A stretch of 10,875 bases of DNA, from NCBI GenBank assembly GCA_023701075.1, contig JAMPXQ010000033.1:1-10875 (forward strand). The letters are read 5' to 3'. Origin of the DNA: Candidatus Woesearchaeota archaeon. GTDB lineage: Archaea > Nanobdellota > Nanobdellia > Woesearchaeales > GW2011-AR15. Positions 5,536-10,875 of this stretch are shown here, in pieces. Below the pieces are notes generated by a model. That model was given only the letters and a program-made list of their open reading frames with translations, was not told the DNA's origin and made no database searches. The translations under genes and the position numbers were made by a program. Within the stretch, counting starts at the first letter, position 1; every line of letters starts with the position of its first letter.

Positions 5536-6556
5536 GATAGTAGGAAGAGGGATATGGAAAAAGCACCTTCTTGAGATGGAAGGGAAGATTGCTATAGTCG
5601 CAGATTCTATAGTGAAAGAGCTAAACAAAGCTGATTTCCTGGAGCTTGAGAAGAAGCATCAGGTCATGACAATAATGGCCACTGAAGCGAACAAGTCTAG
5701 GAACACAAAGCATGAGATAGAAGACATGCTGCTTGAAGAAGGGCATGACAGGAACCTGATCCTTGTCGCGATAGGCGGAGGGATAATAACAGATATTACA
5801 GGATATGTCGCATCTACTTTCAAGAGAGGCATAAGGTATGTAAATGTCCCTACCACCCTGCTTGCTATGGTCGATGCATCAATCGGCGGGAAGACAGGGG
5901 TAAATACAAAGCATGGGAAGAACATGCTTGGAAGCGTATGGCATCCAACCGAAGTCATAATAGACCTGGATTTCCTAGAGACGCTTCCTGATGATGAATT
6001 CATAAGCGGGATAGCTGAGATAATCAAGATTGCAGCAGCGCTTGATGAAGAGCTTTTCATGTACCTTGAAAAAAATAAGGAAAAGATAATGCAAAGAGAC
6101 GATGAAGCGATAAGACATGTCATCTCAAGAGCCATAGAGCTCAAGCTTTCTGTTGTAGAATCCGATGAAAGAGATGATGGCAAAAGGCATGTGCTTAACC
6201 TAGGACACACTATCGGGCATGCAGTAGAAAGTGCGCTTGATTTTAAGATAAAGCATGGTTTTGCAGTAAGCATAGGACTTGTCTTTGAAAGCAAGGTTGC
6301 GTGCAGTCTTGAAAAGATAAGCGAAAAGGATGTCAAAAGGATTACTAGGCTGCTGGAAAAATTCGGGCTTCCTACAAAGCTTCCAGATTTGGATGAAGAG
6401 AGGCTTATTCGACATATGATGCTTGATAAGAAATCTGAGAATGGCAACGTGAATATGGTGCTCCTTGATGGAATAGGTAAAGTGCATAGTTCCAAAAACA
6501 GGTTTTCCCATAAAATAGACTTGATTGCAATAAGGAAACTGATGAGGGGGCAATGA
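5528..6556 (+). CDS. aroB: 3-dehydroquinate synthase, classical NAD/metal-dependent type
   Basis: Converts DAHP to 3-dehydroquinate (step 2). The product has 342 residues, near the usual 350-360. The NAD-binding [10 protein letters not shown] lies at 83-92 and the [19 protein letters not shown] block at about 108-126. Metal ligands can be placed at Glu164 (GIAEIIK), His227 ([10 protein letters not shown]) and His243 (KHGFAVSIG). It differs from the usual HGEAV in having Phe after HG. This is the bacterial-type enzyme, not the archaeal lysine-derived DHQ synthase II route of methanogens. ATG 5528 lies inside the end of the DAHP synthase gene (8-base overlap) with no strong Shine-Dalgarno, so translation is probably coupled. 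Its stop forms an ATGA overlap with aroA. Confidence 0.94.
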   Translation: MDKIVGRGIWKKHLLEMEGKIAIVADSIVKELNKADFLELEKKHQVMTIMATEANKSRNTKHEIEDMLLEEGHDRNLILVAIGGGIITDITGYVASTFKRGIRYVNVPTTLLAMVDASIGGKTGVNTKHGKNMLGSVWHPTEVIIDLDFLETLPDDEFISGIAEIIKIAAALDEELFMYLEKNKEKIMQRDDEAIRHVISRAIELKLSVVESDERDDGKRHVLNLGHTIGHAVESALDFKIKHGFAVSIGLVFESKVACSLEKISEKDVKRITRLLEKFGLPTKLPDLDEERLIRHMMLDKKSENGNVNMVLLDGIGKVHSSKNRFSHKIDLIAIRKLMRGQ

Positions 6557-7818
6557 TGATAGAGATAATGCCGCTCAAGAAACTGAACTGCGAGATGACT
6601 GTTCCTGGAAGCAAGTACATAGCAAACAGGGCGATAATAATAGCTTCTCTTTGCAAAGGAACTTCAAGGATAGAAAACATACCGGATAATGAGGATATAG
6701 AAAGTGCTATCCGTGCCCTAACTTTTATGGGCGTAGATATCAAGAAGGAAAAAGGTTCATTGATAATAGATGGGAGCGGAGGAGTGTTAAGTCCTGCAAC
6801 AATAGATGTGAAAGATTCAGGTACACTCCTTAGATTCATCATCGGTACAAGTGCTCTTGCAAAAGGCACTGTGAAAATAGATGGCTCGAAAAGGATCGGG
6901 GAGCGGCCAATCATCCCGCTGCTTGAAAGTCTCAAAGACCTTGGGATAAGCTCTGATTCAAATGAAGGATTCACTCCTGTCAATATCCATGGAGGAACTT
7001 TTATAGGTGGAAAGACCAGGATAAAGGGAGATGTGAGCAGCCAGTTCATAAGCTCTCTTCTAGCGATTGCGCCTTTTGCAAAGAAAGATGTAGAGATAAT
7101 GATCGAAGGAGAATTAGTTTCAAAAGAATATGTCGCAATGACAATAGACATGATGAGAGAATTCGGTGTGGTTGTGAAACAGGATGGGCACTCACTTTTC
7201 AAGATTAAGGCAGGACAAAGATATGCTGCAAAAGAAATAATTATACCCGGAGACTGGAGCTCTGCAAGCTATTTCCTGGCTGCAGCTGCGATAGTCCCAG
7301 GATGTGCAAGGATCAATGGGATGGATTTTAGAGTGAGCCAAGGAGAGAAGAAATTTGCAGACCTGCTTGTGAAGATGGGATGCATGTATAGGAGGAATTC
7401 GACATGGATACAGCTATATGGCCTTCCGCTCATAAGCGATATAGATATTGACATGGGAGATATGCCTGATGTCGTACAGACCCTGGCAATTGTGGCATGC
7501 TATGCAGAAGGGAAGACAAGGATAAGGAACATAGGACATCTGAGGCATAAGGAGAGCGATAGGATAAGGGATACTGCGACCGAACTTAGAAAAACAGGGA
7601 TAAACGTAGAATTTACAGACACAGAACTGATAATAGAAGGAGGGATGCCAAAAGCTGCAGTGATAGACCCTCATAATGACCATAGGACAGCGATGAGCTT
7701 TGCAATACTTGGACTTAAATGCGGGATGAAGATCAAGAATCCGGAATGTGTGAACAAGTCATTCCCGGGTTTTTGGGACAAATTAAAAGAGATAGGGGCT
7801 GAGATAAGGCATGTCTGA
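6553..7818 (+). CDS. aroA: 3-phosphoshikimate 1-carboxyvinyltransferase (EPSP synthase)
   Basis: Transfers the enolpyruvyl group of PEP to shikimate-3-phosphate (step 6), giving EPSP. The product has 421 residues, a normal length. Markers are PGSKYIANRA with Lys21 and Arg26, DSGTLLRF (the NAGTxxRP region), GERPIIPLLESL, SSQ at 162-164, DWSSASYF, GDMPDVVQT, LRHKESDRI, DPHNDHRTAMSF and VNKSFPGFW near the end. Most substrate contacts are kept. The residue after the first conserved Lys is Tyr22, where most homologues have Ser (Ser23 in E. coli). The start could be ATG 6553 (ATGA overlap with aroB) or ATG 6556; GAGGGGG at 6544-6550 is nearer the usual spacing for 6556. The difference is one Met. 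The stop overlaps aroK by 8 bases. Confidence 0.95.
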   Translation: MMIEIMPLKKLNCEMTVPGSKYIANRAIIIASLCKGTSRIENIPDNEDIESAIRALTFMGVDIKKEKGSLIIDGSGGVLSPATIDVKDSGTLLRFIIGTSALAKGTVKIDGSKRIGERPIIPLLESLKDLGISSDSNEGFTPVNIHGGTFIGGKTRIKGDVSSQFISSLLAIAPFAKKDVEIMIEGELVSKEYVAMTIDMMREFGVVVKQDGHSLFKIKAGQRYAAKEIIIPGDWSSASYFLAAAAIVPGCARINGMDFRVSQGEKKFADLLVKMGCMYRRNSTWIQLYGLPLISDIDIDMGDMPDVVQTLAIVACYAEGKTRIRNIGHLRHKESDRIRDTATELRKTGINVEFTDTELIIEGGMPKAAVIDPHNDHRTAMSFAILGLKCGMKIKNPECVNKSFPGFWDKLKEIGAEIRHV

Positions 7819-8377
7819 TATAATATACCTGATAGGATATAGGGGAACAGGGAAGACCAGTGTCTCAGAGATGCTTGGAAAAAAGACTGATAGAAAAGTG
7901 ATACATCTTGATGATGAGATAGAAAAAAAAACCGGGAACATAGAGCGGTTTGTCAAGACGTTCGGCTGGAGCCATTTCAGGGATATCGAGACTGAGCTAT
8001 TGATGCAGTTCTCCAAAGATAAGAACATAATATTAGACTGCGGAGGAGGAATCATCACAAGTGAAGAGAACATCAGAGAGATGAGAAAAAAAGGGTTGTG
8101 CATATGGCTTAAAGCAGACGCAGGTGTGATATCAGAAAGACTTAAGAGTGATAAAAAGACCAGGCCATCTATAACCGGAAAAAAACCAGCTGCTGAAGAA
8201 GTCGCAGAAGTATTGGATGAAAGGATTCCATTATATAGGAAGGCTGCAGCATTTGAGATAGAGACCGATAATAAGACAATAGTACAGGTGACTGATGAGA
8301 TAATGAAGAAACTGAAATCGAAAAAGATAGAATCAAAAAAAATAGTCTTGAAGAAAATAAAACAGGAGAAACTCTAA
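7811..8377 (+). CDS. aroK: Shikimate kinase, bacterial P-loop (AroK) type
   Basis: Phosphorylates shikimate with ATP (step 5). The product has 188 residues against about 165-175 in the family. The Walker A GYRGTGKT is at 9-16, LDDEIE at 33-38 supplies the Mg/shikimate aspartates, FRDIE with Arg57 and CGGGI at 77-81 bind shikimate, Arg118-Pro119 lies in the lid, and ERIPLYR ends at Arg143. Many archaea use an unrelated GHMP-family shikimate kinase, so this is the bacterial form. The extra length is a lysine-rich tail (about 165-188) encoded by A-rich DNA. That tail is not part of the usual fold, and its role is unknown. The gene overlaps aroA by 8 bases and its TAA directly touches the aroDE ATG. 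Confidence 0.93.
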   Translation: MSDIIYLIGYRGTGKTSVSEMLGKKTDRKVIHLDDEIEKKTGNIERFVKTFGWSHFRDIETELLMQFSKDKNIILDCGGGIITSEENIREMRKKGLCIWLKADAGVISERLKSDKKTRPSITGKKPAAEEVAEVLDERIPLYRKAAAFEIETDNKTIVQVTDEIMKKLKSKKIESKKIVLKKIKQEKL

Positions 8378-9904
8378 ATGACAAAAATATGCGTATCTAT
8401 CGGAGAGAGCAGCATAGATAAGGCAATTGGAATATTGGGCAACCTGAATAAAGAACCTGATTGCGATATCATCGAGATACGCGCTGATATGATAGATGGC
8501 ATAGATGAGGCAAAGATTGAGAGAATATTTTCACACAAGAGAAAAGAGATAATTTTCACGTGCAGACCAAGAAGATTAGGCGGGATGTTTGGTGGATCGG
8601 AAGAGGAAAGGATACGACTGATAAAAAAAGCAATCATGCTTGGTTTTGATTTCATAGACATTGAGATAGAGACAGATGAAATTGTAATAAATGATATAAT
8701 TACTGCAGAAAAAATAGGGATGGCAGGAATAAAAAATCCAGAAAACAACAGGAAAAAAACCAAGGTAATATTGTCTCATCATGATCCTAGTGGCACACCT
8801 TCTTTAAGTGAGCTTGAAGATACATACAAAAAAATGAATGGCCTTTCACCTGATCTAGTGAAGATAGTGACAACAGCAGGGTCAATAAATGACTGTTTCA
8901 CGATATTTAAGCTGCTTGAAGGAAAAGATGACCTGATATCACATGCAATGGGAGAGAGAGGTCATATCTCAAGGATACTTGGACCAAAATATGGATCAAG
9001 AATAATATATGCTGCGTCAGGAAATGAGAATCAGACAGCAAGCGGGCAGCTGGATTTAAGAGAGCTGCAGGGATTTAATATCACCCGGATAAACAAGGAC
9101 ACAAAAGTGCTTGGAGTCATAGGCGAACATGCAGAGAATTCAAAATCCAAGTTCATGCATAATCCTAATTTCAAGAGACTGGATATTGATATGGTCTATG
9201 TGCCTTTCAAGACAAGGCCTGATGAGCTTAAGATGTTCATGAAAAATTTCAGGAAATTTAGATTCAATGGAGGGGCAGTCACTGTCCCGCATAAAGAGAA
9301 GATCATAGGGCTTATTGATGAAGCTGATGAGACAGCAAAAAAGATAGGGGCAGTGAACACACTATTCTTAAGAGAAGGAAGGATAATAGGGACAAATACA
9401 GATTTTTTTGGTGCAGTAGAGGCTCTCAAGGAAAAAACAGGATTGAATGGAAAAAGAGTCTTGCTCTTTGGCGGAGGAGGAGCTGCAAGAGCCATAGCCT
9501 ATGGGCTCATGAAAGAGAAAGCAGACGTGACAATAGCAAACAGGACCATTGAGAAAGCAAGGCAACTGGCTGATGAATTCAAAACTCAAGTAGTCAGCAT
9601 AGAGGCTGCCAAGGAAAACCTGCATGGATTTGATATCATAATAAATTCAACAAATATTGGCATGAATCCAAATGCAGATGAATGCATACTTGAAGACATC
9701 CCAGAACGAAAACTGGTGATGGACATAGTCTATAGTCCGATAGAAACGAAGCTTATCAAGCTTGCCAGAGAAAGGAAATGCAAGGTCATAACCGGAGAAC
9801 GGATGCTCATCCATCAGGCAATAGGACAGTTCGAGAAGTGGACCAGTGTGAAAATAGATTTCAGACATATGGAGACTGAATTATCAAAACATCTAGGTGA
9901 ATGA
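8378..9904 (+). CDS. aroDE: Bifunctional 3-dehydroquinate dehydratase (type I) / shikimate dehydrogenase
   Basis: One 508-residue frame carries steps 3 and 4. Residues 1 to about 232 are type I dehydroquinate dehydratase: [28 protein letters not shown] with catalytic His135, Schiff-base Lys162 in LVKIVTT, and ASGQ near the end. After a short linker, about 242-508 is shikimate dehydrogenase: [17 protein letters not shown], catalytic Lys306 in VTVPHKE, Asp342 in GTNTD, the Rossmann loop FGGGGAARA near 365, NRTIEKA, and the terminal [12 protein letters not shown]. The shikimate-binding Ser255 and Ser257 are kept, but the usual HSxSP reads NSKSK and the Asn before VTxPHK is Ala. Both domains look intact and in frame, so this is a true fusion, as known in plants and Chlamydia. 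GGAG at 8365-8368 precedes ATG 8378. Confidence 0.94.
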   Translation: MTKICVSIGESSIDKAIGILGNLNKEPDCDIIEIRADMIDGIDEAKIERIFSHKRKEIIFTCRPRRLGGMFGGSEEERIRLIKKAIMLGFDFIDIEIETDEIVINDIITAEKIGMAGIKNPENNRKKTKVILSHHDPSGTPSLSELEDTYKKMNGLSPDLVKIVTTAGSINDCFTIFKLLEGKDDLISHAMGERGHISRILGPKYGSRIIYAASGNENQTASGQLDLRELQGFNITRINKDTKVLGVIGEHAENSKSKFMHNPNFKRLDIDMVYVPFKTRPDELKMFMKNFRKFRFNGGAVTVPHKEKIIGLIDEADETAKKIGAVNTLFLREGRIIGTNTDFFGAVEALKEKTGLNGKRVLLFGGGGAARAIAYGLMKEKADVTIANRTIEKARQLADEFKTQVVSIEAAKENLHGFDIIINSTNIGMNPNADECILEDIPERKLVMDIVYSPIETKLIKLARERKCKVITGERMLIHQAIGQFEKWTSVKIDFRHMETELSKHLGE

Positions 9905-9909
9905 AAAAA

Positions 9910-10875
9910 ATGGCAGGAGATTCAATAGGGAATGCATTCAAAGTCACTAACTGGGGAGAATCCCATGGAAAAGCTATAGGTGCGATAATAGAAGGATGCC
10001 CTCCTAACATCACGCTTGGTGAAAAGGATATCCAGAATGAGCTTGATAGGAGAAAGCCCGGACAGAGCAGCATAACTACACAGAGAAAGGAAGAGGATAA
10101 GGTAGAGATATTATCCGGTGTCTTTGAAGGAAAGACAACAGGAAGCCCGATATCACTAATAATATACAATAAGGATGCGAAGCCATCTGATTACAAGGAT
10201 ATATCAATAAAATTTCGGCCAAGCCATGCAGATTTCACTACCAGTAAAAAATATGGGATAAGGGATCCTAATGGCGGAGGAAGAAGCTCAGCAAGGATTA
10301 CTGCAGGGAATGTTGCGGCTGGAGCAGTTGCAAGAAAGATAATTAAGGATATTGAGATAGTCGCCTATGTAAAAAGGATAAAAGACATAGATGCAGAAGT
10401 GGATCTTGATACTGTCACCAGACATGATGTCGAATCTAATATAGTCAGATGCCCTGATAAGGATGCAGCAAAGAAGATGATAAGGCTCATTGAAAAGACA
10501 AGTGCAGCAGGGGATTCACTAGGAGGGGTCATAGAATGCGTGATACGTGGCGTTCCGATAGGTTTAGGCGAACCTGTGTTTGACAAGCTCTCTTCAGACC
10601 TTGCAAAAGCGATTATGTCGATAAATGCAGCAAAGGGATTTGAGCTAGGTTCAGGGTTTGATGGGACAAGGATGCTGGGAAGCCAGCACAATGATGAATT
10701 CATAGCCGATAAGAAAGATGGGAAGATAAGGACAAAGACAAACAATTCCGGCGGGATACAAGGAGGCATATCAAATGGGATGCCTATAATATTCAGGGTC
10801 GGGTTCAAGCCTACATCTACGATACAGAAGAAGCAGGATACTGTTGATATAGACGGAAAGGCAGCAGTGCTGGAA
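9910..10875 (+). CDS. aroC: Chorismate synthase (3' end cut by window)
   Basis: Removes phosphate from EPSP to give chorismate (step 7), using reduced FMN. From ATG 9910, 322 codons are visible of a usual 350-390, so the C-terminus is outside the window. Markers are NWGESHG with His19, RPSHAD with His106 (usually RPGHAD), [18 protein letters not shown] around Arg125, FELGSGFDG with GSQHND, and [16 protein letters not shown] followed by FKPTSTI. An in-frame ATG at 9901 overlaps the aroDE stop, but GGTGA at 9896-9900 is 9 nt before 9910. The protein from 9910 begins MAG, as most AroC proteins do, so 9910 is preferred. Later genes of the operon, such as those for Phe/Tyr/Trp branches, would lie beyond the window. 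Confidence 0.94.
   Translation, partial: MAGDSIGNAFKVTNWGESHGKAIGAIIEGCPPNITLGEKDIQNELDRRKPGQSSITTQRKEEDKVEILSGVFEGKTTGSPISLIIYNKDAKPSDYKDISIKFRPSHADFTTSKKYGIRDPNGGGRSSARITAGNVAAGAVARKIIKDIEIVAYVKRIKDIDAEVDLDTVTRHDVESNIVRCPDKDAAKKMIRLIEKTSAAGDSLGGVIECVIRGVPIGLGEPVFDKLSSDLAKAIMSINAAKGFELGSGFDGTRMLGSQHNDEFIADKKDGKIRTKTNNSGGIQGGISNGMPIIFRVGFKPTSTIQKKQDTVDIDGKAAVLE

Noticed and set aside
5659..7202. Two long minus-strand open frames opposite aroB and aroA
   Set aside because: They are Ser/Leu/Ile-rich translations typical of antisense frames and conflict with two canonical enzymes that have all active-site residues.
9901..9909. Chorismate synthase start at ATG 9901
   Set aside because: It gives an ATGA overlap, but GGTGA directly abuts it with zero spacing. 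ATG 9910 has usable spacing and the conserved MAG N-terminus.
1..10875. CRISPR array, insertion sequence, integrase, toxin-antitoxin or phage genes
   Set aside because: No direct-repeat array, transposase or defence-type protein frame is visible on either strand; the window is housekeeping genes plus two structured spacers.

Overview
The window reads as a moderately AT-rich archaeal chromosome segment that is almost fully coding. Archaeal origin is supported by an archaeal-type phosphoenolpyruvate carboxylase, a secF-secD pair in archaeal order, T-tract terminators without hairpins, and three TATA boxes (TTTATATA or TTTATAAA) whose first base lies 30-31 nt before a start codon. That spacing implies leaderless transcripts. 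SecD carries an extra PDZ-like segment and a cysteine-rich stretch, which reminds me of uncultivated DPANN-type archaea (Woesearchaeota-like). That placement is an inference of low certainty.

Layout. (1) 1-1445, minus strand: ppcA, with only the last codons cut off by the window edge. (2) 1446-1757: a divergent intergenic region holding the ppcA promoter, the secF promoter and, between them, a 156-nt block that folds on paper into a closed multi-hairpin structure with a possible pseudoknot and a T7 tract just after it. I read this as a candidate plus-strand non-coding RNA of no family I recognise. (3) 1758-4222: secF-secD with an ATGA overlap, ending at two T6 tracts. (4) 4223-4548: the leader of an aromatic operon. 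It has a TATA box, a leaderless 27-codon ORF whose end is packed with Phe and Tyr codons, and two mutually exclusive long stems, followed by a GGTGA ribosome-binding site. (5) 4549-10875: six overlapping or abutting genes, DAHP synthase - aroB - aroA - aroK - aroDE fusion - aroC. They encode all seven steps from PEP plus erythrose-4-phosphate to chorismate; aroC is cut by the window edge.

The most interesting signal is the aromatic leader. A Phe/Tyr-rich peptide with start-codon placement typical of this genome stands directly in front of alternative RNA stems and a complete chorismate operon. This is the architecture of ribosome-mediated attenuation (as in bacterial pheL), here in an archaeon. 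The second is the structured RNA between ppcA and secF.

Functionally, DAHP synthase and EPSP synthase both consume PEP, and the divergent ppcA also draws on PEP to make oxaloacetate, so the two flanks share a metabolic node. SecDF is the membrane accessory of the Sec translocon and has no obvious link to the aromatic genes.
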